Positions 45,461 through 55,433 of a DNA stretch of 64,000 nucleotides are shown piece after piece. Every line of letters begins with the position of its first letter. Within the stretch, counting starts at the first letter, position 1. The stretch spans positions 186,001-250,000 of the forward strand of contig JABBOV010000003.1 in the NCBI GenBank assembly GCA_012927625.1, read 5' to 3'. Source of the stretch: Glaciimonas sp. (GTDB lineage Bacteria > Pseudomonadota > Gammaproteobacteria > Burkholderiales > Burkholderiaceae_D). Under the pieces are notes generated by a model. That model was not told where the DNA came from and searched no databases. It was given only the letters and a program-made list of their open reading frames with translations. Both the position numbers and the translations under genes were made by a program.

Positions 45461-46763
45461 CCTGAACTGGTTCAATTTCAGCCATTGCCACCAAAGGCGG
45501 CACCTTGCGCACCATGACGGCGGCAAAGAAGCCATCGGTATGGTGCAAATGCGGCGCCAGTTTCAAATAATCCTGCATGTCGAGTGCAATTTTCTGTTCT
45601 GCCAGCACCTCTTTCATCGGCAGCAGCGTGAAATCGAGATGGTTGGATAAAAACTGGCTGACAATATCTTCGTTTTCCTCGTTCAACAAACTGCAAGTTG
45701 CATACACCAGCCGCCCGCCCGCCTTGACCAGTCTTGCTGCACTGTCCAGGATGGCGCTTTGCTTGGCATTCAGCTCAACAATCGAGTCCGGCGTCTGACG
45801 CCATTTGACGTCTGGATTGCGGCGCAAGGTACCCAGTCCGCTGCATGGGGCATCGACCAGTACGCGATCAATCTTGCCGGCCAGGCGTTTGATCTTGGCA
45901 TCGCGTTCATGCGCAATCAATACCGGATGCACATTCGACAAACCGCTGCGGGCCAGACGCGGCTTAAGTTTAGCCAGACGTTTTTCGGAAACATCGAAAG
46001 CGTACAGGCGGCCGGTGTTACGCATCGCCGCACCCAATGACAAGGTTTTGCCGCCTGCGCCGGCGCAAAAATCGACCACCATTTCACCACGCTTGGCGCC
46101 CACCACCTGGGACAGCAACTGGCTACCTTCGTCCTGGACTTCAATCGCACCCTCCTTGAACAAGGGCAGGTTTTGCAATGCCGGTTTTTTGATGACACGC
46201 AGGCCCAAAGACGAATACGGTGTCGGTTCGCACAAAATCGGCGCTTCGGCCAGTTTGGCCATGACGTCGGCGCGTACCGCCTTGATCGAATTGACGCGTA
46301 AATCCAGCGGCGCCGGTTGGTTCAGGGCATCCGTCAACTTCATTATTTCTTCTTGGCCATCACGCGCAACCAGCTTCTCAAACAGCCATTGCGGCAGATT
46401 CGAGCGCAATGAAGGCTGCAGCAGGGTGCGGTCGATTTGCATCACACGCGGCAGCCATTCGCCCTCTTCCTCGGTCAGGCCGCCGAGGGCATCCACTCCT
46501 GCGGCATCCGCCAAGCCGAGCAGGGTCAGCTTGCGTATGGTTGCACCGCCGCCTCCGCCACCCGATTCGGCAAAACTGGAATACACCGATTTGTTGCGCA
46601 ACAGGCCGTAAATGCCTTCGGCGATGACGCCGCGCTCGCGCGAACCCAAACGCGGATGGTCACGAAAATAACGGGATAGCGTGCCGTCGGCGGGGCCGGT
46701 AAAACGCAGTATTTCACGTAATACTTCTTCAGTTTGGTGTATGACCGCTGGTGGCAATCTCAT
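45453..46763 (-). CDS. rsmB: RsmB/NOP-family RNA m5C methyltransferase
   Basis: SAM-dependent methyltransferase forming 5-methylcytosine in RNA, probably 16S rRNA. The 436-residue protein has the SAM motif VVDFCAGAGGKTLSLGAA, and the two catalytic cysteine motifs VDAPCSGLGTLRRNPDVKW and YATCSLLNEENEDIVSQF. The N-terminal NusB-like RNA-binding region is divergent, with a poly-glycine stretch (SGGGGGGAT) near residue 68. Its start overlaps the purN stop by 4 bases. The exact target base is not proven from sequence. Confidence 0.92.
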   Translation of the reverse strand: MRLPPAVIHQTEEVLREILRFTGPADGTLSRYFRDHPRLGSRERGVIAEGIYGLLRNKSVYSSFAESGGGGGGATIRKLTLLGLADAAGVDALGGLTEEEGEWLPRVMQIDRTLLQPSLRSNLPQWLFEKLVARDGQEEIMKLTDALNQPAPLDLRVNSIKAVRADVMAKLAEAPILCEPTPYSSLGLRVIKKPALQNLPLFKEGAIEVQDEGSQLLSQVVGAKRGEMVVDFCAGAGGKTLSLGAAMRNTGRLYAFDVSEKRLAKLKPRLARSGLSNVHPVLIAHERDAKIKRLAGKIDRVLVDAPCSGLGTLRRNPDVKWRQTPDSIVELNAKQSAILDSAARLVKAGGRLVYATCSLLNEENEDIVSQFLSNHLDFTLLPMKEVLAEQKIALDMQDYLKLAPHLHHTDGFFAAVMVRKVPPLVAMAEIEPVQVD

Positions 46764-47404
46764 GCGAAATCCTTCTTTATATGATCTGACCGACTACCGC
46801 CGGCGTTGGTGCGTAACTGCTCTTGCTGTGAAGCCAGGCTGCCCTTAATAAACATGCCTACCGCACGCGGATAAATAATGTGTTCCTGCAGCAGCACGCG
46901 CGCTGCCAGCGACTGTTCGGTGTCGTCCGGCAAAACAGGTATTTTTGCCTGTAGCACGACCGGACCGTGATCAAGTTCGGCGGTGACGAAGTGTACCGTC
47001 GCACCATGCTCGCTGACGCCCGCCGCAAGCGCCTGCCGATGGGTGGCAAGACCGGGGAAATTAGGCAGCAGGGATGGATGGATATTCAAAATCCGGCCGG
47101 CATAATGCGCTACAAACGGCTCTGTCAAAATCCGCATGAATCCGGCCAGCACCACCAGGTCAGGCGAAAAACTGTCTATGGTCGACTGCAGCGCTGCATC
47201 GAACGCTGCGCGTGATGAATAATCCTGGTTGACTACTACAGCCGTCGGAATCGCGTGCGCGGCGGCGAATTGCAGGCCGGGGGCGTCGGTGCGGTTGCTG
47301 ATGATGACGGCGATTCTGGCCGGCCAGCGTTCGGCCTCCGCGGCACGAACTATGGCTTCCATATTGCTGCCGCGCCCGGAAATCAGGATAACGATGTTTT
47401 TCAT
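46760..47404 (-). CDS. purN: Phosphoribosylglycinamide formyltransferase
   Basis: Transfers a formyl group from 10-formyl-THF to GAR in purine synthesis. I start at the ATG at 47404 (MKNIVILISGRGSN), giving 214 residues. Catalytic residues are in FMRILTEPFVAHYAGRILNIHPSLLPNFPG, taken as two parts: the Asn-His pair in LNIHPSLLPNF and the Asp in ELDHGPVVLQ. Folate loop HRQALAAGVSEHGATVHFV is normal. Translationally coupled to rsmB. Confidence 0.95.
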   Translation of the reverse strand: MKNIVILISGRGSNMEAIVRAAEAERWPARIAVIISNRTDAPGLQFAAAHAIPTAVVVNQDYSSRAAFDAALQSTIDSFSPDLVVLAGFMRILTEPFVAHYAGRILNIHPSLLPNFPGLATHRQALAAGVSEHGATVHFVTAELDHGPVVLQAKIPVLPDDTEQSLAARVLLQEHIIYPRAVGMFIKGSLASQQEQLRTNAGGSRSDHIKKDFA

Positions 47405-47454
47405 GGCGCGCATTGTACCTTTTGTAGGATTCAGATAGAAAAACAAAAAGCCGA

Positions 47455-47481
47455 ACAAAAAAGCCGACAACGCGGTCGGCC
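47455..47481 (-). terminator. Terminator after the barstar gene
   Basis: On the minus strand GCCGACC, a short loop and GTCGGC form a hairpin followed by TTTTTT, in the 102-bp gap between the barstar gene and purN. Confidence 0.75.
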
Positions 47482-47506
47482 TGCTCCAGATTAGCCTTTT
47501 TCTGCC

Positions 47507-47980
47507 TTATTCGAAGGAGTAAAACACCCTGAATGCGACTTTCTTTTCAGCCCAGAAATCGGCCGCATCGCGAAACACATCGAGCAAGTTTTCGCGCGCT
47601 TCCTTGTCGAATTTCGGCGTATTCGGAATCTGTTCCAGCACTACTACGAAGCCGGGCTGGCGTCCCGCCTTATGCACCAGGACGGTCACACAATCCGAAA
47701 GCGCATCAAAATTCTTGCCAAAGTGCTTCGGAAAATAGAATGCCTCCGCAATGGTGGTAAGCACCTGCTGTTTGGTGGTTGCGTCTGCACAATAAGCATA
47801 CAGAAAATGTTGCCCGAGATTGGCGGCCTCCAATTGCAGATCGGCGACCCGAAACGCGCGGATGGATTGCACCGCATTTGGCAGCACGGTTTGTAACAAA
47901 CTCATTGAGCCCTCGTCCGGTACAAAAATTGGAGGCTGGTTTTTATGTCCATCATTCTGTGATGCGTCGGAAACTGGCAT
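47507..47980 (-). CDS. Barstar family ribonuclease inhibitor
   Basis: Cytosolic inhibitor that neutralises the co-encoded barnase-type ribonuclease. The ATG at 47980 (MPVSDASQNDG) lies inside the ribonuclease gene, so the two overlap by 29 bases. 157 residues: about 60 N-terminal residues of extension, then the barstar fold with FYFPKHFGKNFDALSDCVTV, whose Asn-x-Asp-Ala-x-x-Asp helix is the nuclease-binding helix. Longer than the 90-residue Bacillus barstar, as is common in proteobacteria. No signal peptide, so it protects the cytoplasm before secretion of the enzyme. Confidence 0.92.
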   Translation of the reverse strand: MPVSDASQNDGHKNQPPIFVPDEGSMSLLQTVLPNAVQSIRAFRVADLQLEAANLGQHFLYAYCADATTKQQVLTTIAEAFYFPKHFGKNFDALSDCVTVLVHKAGRQPGFVVVLEQIPNTPKFDKEARENLLDVFRDAADFWAEKKVAFRVFYSFE

Positions 47981-48332
47981 AGTGATTTTCGGTGTAATAA
48001 TATTCGCCGGATGTCGATGGAATCCCGCCGGCCACAATGCGGCGCCCGCCACGATTACGCGAACCCGGCGTTTCGACGGTATATTCATGGTAATACCCGC
48101 GCTTTTTCCTAGGCAAAATTTGCTCATAATTGCCAAAAACCACACCATCTTTAGCATAAGCAAAAGGGCCGCCCCGTCTGATTTGCACCAGCACTTGTTG
48201 TGCCTGTATGGGCAAAGCGGATACAGGCACCGCAGCCAACGCTACGTCCTCGGTTGCCGATACACCGACGGAAAACAGAATCGCGGCCAGAAAAAAAAAG
48301 ATATTGCGCAGTGATTTGAAGTTCAAAATCAT
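47952..48332 (-). CDS. Secreted guanyl-specific ribonuclease (barnase/RNase Sa/T1 family)
   Basis: Secreted RNase. The ATG at 48332 (MILNFKSLRNIFFFL) yields a clear signal peptide ending VSA near residue 26; 126 residues in all. The mature enzyme has substrate loop GGPFAYAKDGVVFGNYE and the catalytic triad seen in the family: Glu in YYHEYTVETPG, Arg in GGRRIVAGG and His in TENHYASFRRI. Paired with an overlapping barstar gene. This fits nutrient scavenging or inter-bacterial toxicity; no delivery domain is fused to it. Confidence 0.92.
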   Translation of the reverse strand: MILNFKSLRNIFFFLAAILFSVGVSATEDVALAAVPVSALPIQAQQVLVQIRRGGPFAYAKDGVVFGNYEQILPRKKRGYYHEYTVETPGSRNRGGRRIVAGGIPSTSGEYYYTENHYASFRRITE

Positions 48333-48561
48333 TTTCCGTCGATTTAATGCGTTCATTGGCGAGCGCCACAAACCTGAATCCTCATAGGGTAACGTGTTGT
48401 AGAAAACGAATCAACCCGAATCGCAACACGGCAACTTGAATATGCGGCAAAGCAGCAATTATTCAAGCCGGCGGATACAAAACAGGTCAAACGAACACCT
48501 GGGGACGCGATAGTACTTTTGACAAAGCACAACAAAGCATCAGAAAATCCCGGCAATACAC

Positions 48562-48634
48562 ACATACTACGCTTTGTATATTTTAATACCGCATTAAATA
48601 CATGCGGAAAGATTGTATTATATGCATATACCCC
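48562..48634 (-). repeat. 73-bp dispersed intergenic element, copy F
   Basis: Head ATACCCC (plus strand; GGGGTAT, one change from consensus) 48628-48634, a 20-nt spacer, ATGCGG 48602-48607 with partner CCGCAT forming a full hairpin, ATATACA, and tail ACATAC starting 48562. It lies 8 bp past the patatin stop and upstream of the ribonuclease gene. Confidence 0.88.
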
Positions 48635-48641
48635 TCATATT

Positions 48642-49859
48642 TTAATGGCTTACGAAATCACTTTGGCAAGCCTGAACTGCCACCGGCAATTCGGGCGCAA
48701 AGAAAGCCAGCACGTTTTCGCGTTGTGAAAAAGTATCCCGCAACCCCAGACCAATCAGTTCACGCGTATAGCTGGACTGAAATAACAAATATGACGCCAG
48801 CGCCGCACCGCGCGTTTCGGTGGCCCCGATGCCGCCCAATAGCGTTCGGATCGGGCGCGGCAGGCTGCCGACGTGACGACTGGCGATTGCGTCTAGCCGC
48901 TCGGAAGGCGCAATGATCAGGGTCTCGATCGGGCGTAGCGGCGTCTTGTTTTTCATCGCGTCGGGCAACATGGAAAGTGTCAGATTGATGCGATTGAGAC
49001 GTTCGATGTCCACCGCCAGGCTGTCCAGAAAAATGCTGGACATCGCGTGTCCGGCAATCTGCGCCAGACTGGGATAGGTTGCGAACTCGACTATGGCGCG
49101 CGCCGGTTCCGTCAGGCGGCCGGAGCCGATCACTAGCACCTTGTCCGCGCCCAGGTGAATTGCTGGCGAAATCGGCGCCAGTTGACGCATCGAACCATCG
49201 CCAAAATACTCGCGGTGACCGAAACAATTCAAAGGAGTGGCAGGGAAGATGAAAGGAATCGACGCTGAAGCCAGCAGATGATCAACCCCAATCTGCGCTC
49301 TCAGTGCGATGCGCTGGGTTCTGCTCCAGGGTTCGATGTCGGCTGCACTCTGATAAAAAGTTAAATGCTGGCCTGCCGTGTATGACGACGCCGTCACCGC
49401 CAGCGCATGCAAACTGCCACCGGACAGCGCTGCATCCAGCCGCGGCAAATCCAGCATCCGATGCAATAGGCTAATCAGCGGCGTGTTGTCCAATAATGCG
49501 TTAGGCGGGTTGGCATGCCATTGCCGCAGCATCCAGCCGAACGACAGAAGCGACAGCCAGCGCGCGCCGGTGCGAATTATGCCGAGTGAATCGGCGCGAT
49601 ACACTTGCTCCACTTCGAAGTGTTCCCACACATTGACCAGAGCCTGCACGCTGGCGCCAAAATCGTCGGCGCGGCAAGCCAGTGCGGTCGCGTTAATGGC
49701 GCCAGCCGAGGTGCCACAAATAATATCGAACGGATTGTGCTGGGATCGCCAACCCGCCTCGCGTAACAACGCGGCAATGGCCTGCAATACGCCGACCTGA
49801 TAGGCGGCGCGGGCACCCCCACCGGTCAGCACAAGACCTGTCTTCTTTCTTTTTAGCAT
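48642..49859 (-). CDS. Patatin-like phospholipase
   Basis: Serine-Asp dyad lipid acyl hydrolase. The 405-residue protein opens with the oxyanion loop TGLVLTGGGARAAYQVGVLQ. The nucleophile elbow is GTSAG at residues 49-53, and the catalytic Asp lies in YFGDGSMRQLAPIS near residue 220. The DGA/DGS dyad is typical of bacterial patatins. No signal peptide, so cytosolic or inner-membrane associated. Length fits the family subgroup of proteobacterial patatins of about 400 residues. Confidence 0.93.
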   Translation of the reverse strand: MLKRKKTGLVLTGGGARAAYQVGVLQAIAALLREAGWRSQHNPFDIICGTSAGAINATALACRADDFGASVQALVNVWEHFEVEQVYRADSLGIIRTGARWLSLLSFGWMLRQWHANPPNALLDNTPLISLLHRMLDLPRLDAALSGGSLHALAVTASSYTAGQHLTFYQSAADIEPWSRTQRIALRAQIGVDHLLASASIPFIFPATPLNCFGHREYFGDGSMRQLAPISPAIHLGADKVLVIGSGRLTEPARAIVEFATYPSLAQIAGHAMSSIFLDSLAVDIERLNRINLTLSMLPDAMKNKTPLRPIETLIIAPSERLDAIASRHVGSLPRPIRTLLGGIGATETRGAALASYLLFQSSYTRELIGLGLRDTFSQRENVLAFFAPELPVAVQACQSDFVSH

Positions 49860-50318
49860 GATCCCAGATTAACAGACCGCAACTCTTTTGTGGTGCCCGC
49901 CGGCACGCAAGCCACCGCTTAGCTGGTCTGAAGAACCTGTGCGAAATAATGTGCGTACTTGTTCCGGGTTCTTAATCGCTTTTGACGATACCCACCCGAC
50001 GCGGGTCGGCCCCACCGAACCACATGTCTTCGCCGTGGATATTGATGCGCTTCGGTGTAGCCGCTGGCGGCTTGCGACGCCTGCATGCCGGCAGCGGGAA
50101 CTTCATATTGGAAACTCGGACTGCTGGCACAAGCATCCAGCAAAACAGCAGCGGCACAGACGGGAACAAAAGTTCTAATTGCGGTCGCGACGACCTATCA
50201 AAAAAATAAGACAAGCGGAGCTTGTCTTATTTAGTGCAGCCGGATTAACCCGCATCGTCAGTGATCGCCATTGCCATAATGAAAAAATAGCAATATGGCA
50301 ATGCAGTATATCAACCGA
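49860..50318. other. Intergenic region patatin-SDR gene with a degenerate lipoprotein-like fragment
   Basis: On the minus strand one frame reads AAVLLDACASSPSFQYEV, resembling a lipobox. The adjoining frame continues as ATPKRINIHGEDMWFGG and ends in a normal stop at 49972. A single frameshift near 50050 would join them, but no start codon with ribosome-binding site is present upstream (a stop and a terminator intervene). It may be a decayed lipoprotein gene. Nothing else is recognisable. Confidence 0.4.
50204..50232 (-). terminator. Terminator after the SDR gene
   Basis: AAATAAGACAAG (50204-50215) pairs with CTTGTCTTATTT (50221-50232) around a 5-nt loop; on the minus strand a T-run follows (plus A-run 50200-50206). 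Confidence 0.85.
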
Positions 50319-51077
50319 TTATTTCGGCTGCATCCGAATCGCGCCGTCGAGCCGAATTGTTTCGCCGTTAAGCATCACGTTTTCAATGATGGCTTTTGCC
50401 AAATGTGCATATTCAGCCGGCTTGCCCAGGCGCGGTGGGAACGGCACCATCTTGCCCAGTGCATCCTGTACTTCCTGCGGCATGCCGAGCAGCATTGGAG
50501 TCTCGAAAATCCCCGGTGCAATAGTCATTACGCGAATCCCGCTGCGCGACAGATCGCGCGCCATTGGCAGCGTCAAGCCGACCACGCCGGCCTTGGATGA
50601 GCCATAAGCGGCTTGGCCGATCTGGCCGTCATAGGCTGCTACTGAAGCAGTATTGATGATGATGCCGCGCTCGCCCTGTTCGGTAGGATCGGTTTTCCCG
50701 ATTGCATCGGCAGCCAGGCGGGACATGTTGAAGGTGCCGACCAAGTTGATATTGATGACGCGCTGGAATACTTCCAGCGGATGTGGGCCGTCTCTACCAA
50801 CTGTTTTCACCGCAGGAGCGACTCCGGCACAGTTGACTAGGCCACGTAGAGTGCCGATCGCAGTTGCGGCAGCGACTACAGCCAGCCCGTCGGCTTCGGA
50901 AGTAACATCGCATTTGACGAATTTGCCACCCAGCTCTGCCGCCAGTTTTTCACCGGCCTCCACCTGTACGTCCGCCAGCACGACTTTGCCGCCGCCTTCC
51001 GCGATCATGCGCGCGGTTGCCGCACCCAGGCCGGAGGCACCGCCGGTAATAATGAATACGCTATCTTTGATTTGCAT
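50319..51077 (-). CDS. SDR family 3-hydroxyacyl-CoA dehydrogenase (type II, HSD10-like)
   Basis: NAD-dependent short-chain dehydrogenase. The 252-residue protein has the nucleotide motif TGGASGLG at residues 11-18, NCAGVAPA, and the catalytic YGSSK in AAYGSSKAGVVGL, with Ser in IINTASVAAYDGQ. The C-terminal region NGETIRLDGAIRMQPK is characteristic of the HSD17B10-like 3-hydroxyacyl-CoA dehydrogenases used in fatty acid or branched-chain catabolism. AAGGAAAC precedes the ATG. It could also connect to PHB metabolism. Confidence 0.9.
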   Translation of the reverse strand: MQIKDSVFIITGGASGLGAATARMIAEGGGKVVLADVQVEAGEKLAAELGGKFVKCDVTSEADGLAVVAAATAIGTLRGLVNCAGVAPAVKTVGRDGPHPLEVFQRVININLVGTFNMSRLAADAIGKTDPTEQGERGIIINTASVAAYDGQIGQAAYGSSKAGVVGLTLPMARDLSRSGIRVMTIAPGIFETPMLLGMPQEVQDALGKMVPFPPRLGKPAEYAHLAKAIIENVMLNGETIRLDGAIRMQPK

Positions 51078-51208
51078 GGTTTGTTTCCTTGATGATGTTG
51101 GCTTCGATTGCCGATTTTGCTGCAGATGAAAATCTTTCGATATTACGGAAAATGACGTTTACGCAGATGTTACTCATTTCGAATTGTAGCCAATTATTGC
51201 ATTGCAAC

Positions 51209-51238
51209 GTAAAAAAGCGGCTACCGCCGCTTTTTTAC
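51209..51238. terminator. Terminator between the SDR and hppA genes
   Basis: A perfect 12-bp stem, GTAAAAAAGCGG (51209-51220) with CCGCTTTTTTAC (51227-51238). Located 13 bp past the hppA stop on the minus strand; terminates hppA. Confidence 0.88.
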
Positions 51239-51251
51239 GCTGTAGCTTGCT

Positions 51252-53429
51252 TCAGCGCGGGCTTCCTCCCGTTGCAATCGGTGGTGTAACCGCGGTCGCT
51301 GCCACGGTAAGCGCGGTTACACCACCGGTGTTAGCCGATGGGGCTACCAACGCAATCGGTACTGGCATGACAGCGCTCTGCATTCCGGTTACGGGCAGCA
51401 AAGGCACGATCAGCAAAGCGACAATATTGATGATCTTGATCAGCGGATTAACCGCCGGCCCGGCAGTATCCTTGTAAGGGTCGCCGACCGTGTCGCCGGT
51501 GACTGCCGCCTTGTGCGCGTCCGATCCCTTGCCGCCAAAATTTCCATCCTCGATGTATTTCTTGGCATTATCCCAAGCGCCGCCACCAGTCGTCATCGAA
51601 ATCGCTACAAACAGGCCGGTAACAATCGTGCCCATCAGCAAGCCGCCCAACGCTGCCGGCCCCAGAATCAAGCCGACCAGCACCGGTGCCACCACTGGCA
51701 ACAACGATGGAATGATCATTTCCCTGATGGCGGAAGCAGTCAGCATATCGACCGCCTTGTCATACTCCGGCTTGCCGCTGCCATCCATGATGCCCTTGAT
51801 GTCGCGAAACTGGCGCCGCACCTCGACCACCACTGCGCCGGCTGCGCGCCCCACCGCTTCCATCGCCATTGCGCCGAACAGATACGGGATCAATCCGCCG
51901 ATGAACAGGCCGACGATCACCATCGGGTTCGATAAATCAAAAGAAGTGCTGATCCCGACTGCATTCAGGGCGTGGGTGTAATCGGCAAACAGCACCAGCG
52001 CCGCCAGTCCGGCAGAGCCGATTGCGTAACCTTTGGTGACGGCTTTAGTTGTGTTGCCGACGGCATCCAGCGGGTCGGTGATCGCGCGCACCGATTCCGG
52101 CATACCGGACATTTCAGCAATGCCACCGGCGTTATCGGTAATCGGGCCGTAAGCATCGAGTGCCACGATGATACCGGCCATCGACAGCATCGAAGTGGCG
52201 GCAATCGCAATCCCGTACAGGCCGCCGAGCCAGTAAGAAGCAAGGATGGCGGCGCACACGGACAGCACTGGATAGGCCGTCGAGCGCATCGATACGCCCA
52301 AGCCGGCGATGATGTTAGTGCCGTGGCCGGTAGTCGATGCCTCGGCGATATGCTTGACCGGCTTGAAATCGGTACCGGTGTAATACTCGGTGATATACAC
52401 CATCAGGCCGGTCAGCACGATGCCGACCAGGGCTGAACCCATCATTGGTAAGCGCATCGCAGGCGGCATGATCAGCCAGGTTACGATTGCGAAACCGATC
52501 AGCGACAAACCGGCCGCCCACCATAAGCCGGTATATAGCGCCGACATGATTTTCTTGCCCGGCTTGACCTTGACCATGCTGCAGCCAATGATGGAAGCAA
52601 AAATGGATGCACCGCCTAACGCCAGCGGATACAGCACTGCTTGCGATTCTGCTCCCTTGACCAGCAGGCTGCCCAACAGCATGGTCGCGATCAGCGTCAC
52701 CACATAAGTTTCGAACAAATCAGCCGCCATACCGGCGCAGTCGCCGACATTGTCGCCGACATTGTCGGCTATTACCGCCGGATTACGCGGATCGTCTTCC
52801 GGGATGCCGGCTTCCACTTTACCGACTAGATCGGCACCAACATCGGCACCTTTGGTAAAGATACCGCCGCCGAGCCGAGCGAAAATTGAGATCAGGGAAG
52901 CGCCGAACGCCAATCCGATCAACGGCTTGATGACATCATGCAACGACACCGTATAACCCAATCCGTGCGGCGCCGACACTGTGAGTACCCAATAAAACAG
53001 CGTCACTCCCAGCAAGCCGAGCCCGACTACCAGCATGCCGGTGATCGCGCCGCCCTTGAATGCGACATCAAGCGCCTGGCTCATGCCCTTGGTGGCGGCC
53101 TGTGCAGTGCGCACGTTGGCGCGCACCGAAACGTTCATGCCGATAAAACCGCAAGCACCAGACAATAGGGCGCCGATCAGAAAACCGACCGCGGTAATCA
53201 GCCCGACCCCCGGCAACACGGCAATAATGATGAAAAGAACGACACCGACCAATGCAATGGTGCGGTACTGTCGGGCCAGATAGGCGGCAGCGCCCTGCTG
53301 AATGGCAGCTGCGATTTCCTGCATTCTGGGATTGCCGGGATCCTGCTTGAGAATCCAGCGTCGTGAATTGAGCCCATAAATAACCGCAACCAAGCCACTC
53401 AACACCGCAAACCATAAGACTGCTGCCAT
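51252..53429 (-). CDS. hppA: Proton-pumping membrane pyrophosphatase, K+-independent type
   Basis: Couples hydrolysis of pyrophosphate to ion pumping across the inner membrane. The ATG at 53429 ([12 protein letters not shown]) follows GGGAGG; 725 residues with about 16 membrane helices. Active-site motifs [19 protein letters not shown] and [19 protein letters not shown] are intact. The segment [16 protein letters not shown] carries Lys at the position that is Ala in K+-dependent enzymes, so this should be the K+-independent H+ pump. The last 45 residues (beyond [11 protein letters not shown]) are a low-complexity Val/Thr/Ala/Pro tail encoded over a 16-bp inverted repeat, unusual for the family. 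Confidence 0.95.
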   Translation of the reverse strand: MAAVLWFAVLSGLVAVIYGLNSRRWILKQDPGNPRMQEIAAAIQQGAAAYLARQYRTIALVGVVLFIIIAVLPGVGLITAVGFLIGALLSGACGFIGMNVSVRANVRTAQAATKGMSQALDVAFKGGAITGMLVVGLGLLGVTLFYWVLTVSAPHGLGYTVSLHDVIKPLIGLAFGASLISIFARLGGGIFTKGADVGADLVGKVEAGIPEDDPRNPAVIADNVGDNVGDCAGMAADLFETYVVTLIATMLLGSLLVKGAESQAVLYPLALGGASIFASIIGCSMVKVKPGKKIMSALYTGLWWAAGLSLIGFAIVTWLIMPPAMRLPMMGSALVGIVLTGLMVYITEYYTGTDFKPVKHIAEASTTGHGTNIIAGLGVSMRSTAYPVLSVCAAILASYWLGGLYGIAIAATSMLSMAGIIVALDAYGPITDNAGGIAEMSGMPESVRAITDPLDAVGNTTKAVTKGYAIGSAGLAALVLFADYTHALNAVGISTSFDLSNPMVIVGLFIGGLIPYLFGAMAMEAVGRAAGAVVVEVRRQFRDIKGIMDGSGKPEYDKAVDMLTASAIREMIIPSLLPVVAPVLVGLILGPAALGGLLMGTIVTGLFVAISMTTGGGAWDNAKKYIEDGNFGGKGSDAHKAAVTGDTVGDPYKDTAGPAVNPLIKIINIVALLIVPLLPVTGMQSAVMPVPIALVAPSANTGGVTALTVAATAVTPPIATGGSPR
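51279..51327. repeat. Perfect 16-bp inverted repeat inside the hppA 3' end
   Basis: CGGTGGTGTAACCGCG (51279-51294) and CGCGGTTACACCACCG (51312-51327) are exact reverse complements within the coding sequence of the C-terminal tail, separated by 17 nt. Confidence 0.9.
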
Positions 53430-53618
53430 ATTACCTCCCACTGTAATAATTACATGGTTAAAATAACAATTTATTCCTTTTCATCATCTTTCTTGAACGC
53501 GAAGCGCTGACACTGCCTAGGTACAGCCAGCGAAGCCGACAAAGTGTACGATTGATTTGGAAATTTACAAAACTGTACAAATCCTGCATCCACGACCGCG
53601 TGTCTGCTTACTCTCTAA

Positions 53619-53648
53619 TAAAAAAGCGGACACAAGGTCCGCTTTTTT
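53619..53648 (-). terminator. Terminator after adk
   Basis: AAAAAGCGGAC, a 5-nt loop and GTCCGCTTTTT form a perfect hairpin directly past the adk stop on the minus strand. Confidence 0.88.
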
Positions 53649-53650
53649 AT

Positions 53651-54331
<681 letters not shown>

Positions 54332-54474
54332 TTATGTCTGCAATTTCAGCCGAAATGCTGCATTGCGATAATATGTTTTATCACATTAACTTTTCACGAA
54401 ACTTACCACAAAACTATCTGAAATCGTTGCTTTGAGTGTGAATTTGCATTCAAACATTGGCACAAAACAAAAGC

Positions 54475-55224
54475 TTATTGGAAGTATTGCCGCACCCGAA
54501 TCAGGTCGTCCTGCGTATCGACTCCGGCCGCAGGTACCAAATCAGTGACATATACGGCAATAGGAAAACCGTGCCACAAGACACGCAATTGCTCTAGTGC
54601 CTCGATCTGTTCCAGCGGCGACACCGCCAACCCAGGATACGCTTGAAGAAATGCATTGCGGTAGGCATACAGGCCGATATGGCGCAGGGAAACCGCGCCT
54701 TGCGGCAACACTGTTCGGGATTGCGCAAAAGCATCGCGATGCCAGGGTATCGTCGCACGCGAGAAATACAGCGCCCGACCGGACTTGTCGAGCACGACTT
54801 TCACCACGTTCGGGTTGAAGGCATCCCGTGCCTCATTGATCGCATGCGCTGCAGTGGCCATTGATACGCCGTCGGTGATCAATGCTGCAGTAGCAGCAAT
54901 CAAGGCTGGCTCGATCAGCGGTTCATCGCCCTGTACATTGACCACCACCGCGTCGGCAGCCAGGCCGATGGCGGCCGCAACTTCAGCGATCCGGTCGGTG
55001 CCGCTGAGATGGTCGCTACGGGTCAAACTGGCGCGCACTCCGTGGGCGGTGCAGGCTGCCAGAATATCGGCGTGATCGGTAGCTACGATGACTTGGCTGG
55101 CACCCGACAGCATGGCGCGTTCGGCCACCCTTACCACCATAGGCTTGCCGCCCAGATCAGCGAGGGGTTTGTTGGGCAGGCGACTCGATGCCAGGCGGGC
55201 CGGAATGATGACGGTAAAATCCAT
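54475..55224 (-). CDS. kdsB: 3-deoxy-manno-octulosonate cytidylyltransferase
   Basis: Activates Kdo as CMP-Kdo for lipopolysaccharide inner core synthesis. The 249-residue protein starts with the nucleotide-binding pattern [20 protein letters not shown] and has [16 protein letters not shown] and the substrate-binding [15 protein letters not shown]. Normal family length. It lies 8 bp downstream of trm112, which follows lpxK, so lipid A and Kdo steps are co-located. Confidence 0.97.
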   Translation of the reverse strand: MDFTVIIPARLASSRLPNKPLADLGGKPMVVRVAERAMLSGASQVIVATDHADILAACTAHGVRASLTRSDHLSGTDRIAEVAAAIGLAADAVVVNVQGDEPLIEPALIAATAALITDGVSMATAAHAINEARDAFNPNVVKVVLDKSGRALYFSRATIPWHRDAFAQSRTVLPQGAVSLRHIGLYAYRNAFLQAYPGLAVSPLEQIEALEQLRVLWHGFPIAVYVTDLVPAAGVDTQDDLIRVRQYFQ

Positions 55225-55232
55225 CCGGCGCT

Positions 55233-55433
55233 TTAAGCATTATCCGTATTATCCTGGATCAGCAGCGGCGCATTCAACGCACGCGCCTGGTCGGCCCACA
55301 TGATGGGGATGCCGTCGCGGATCGGATAAGCCAGTTTATCTGCGCGGCAGATCAGCTCCTGCGCTTTTTTGTCATGTACCAGCGGGCCTTTGCACAGCGG
55401 GCACACCAATATATCAAGTAATCGATTGTCCAC
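55233..55433 (-). CDS. Trm112 family protein
   Basis: Small zinc-ribbon-like protein of 66 residues that may activate methyltransferases. GTG at 55433 starts [20 protein letters not shown], with the CPLCKG half of the metal site; the second half is reduced to [20 protein letters not shown]. The start overlaps the end of lpxK by 20 bases. The longer frame in this region starts inside lpxK and is not used. This lpxK-trm112-kdsB order is common in proteobacteria. Confidence 0.9.
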   Translation of the reverse strand: MDNRLLDILVCPLCKGPLVHDKKAQELICRADKLAYPIRDGIPIMWADQARALNAPLLIQDNTDNA

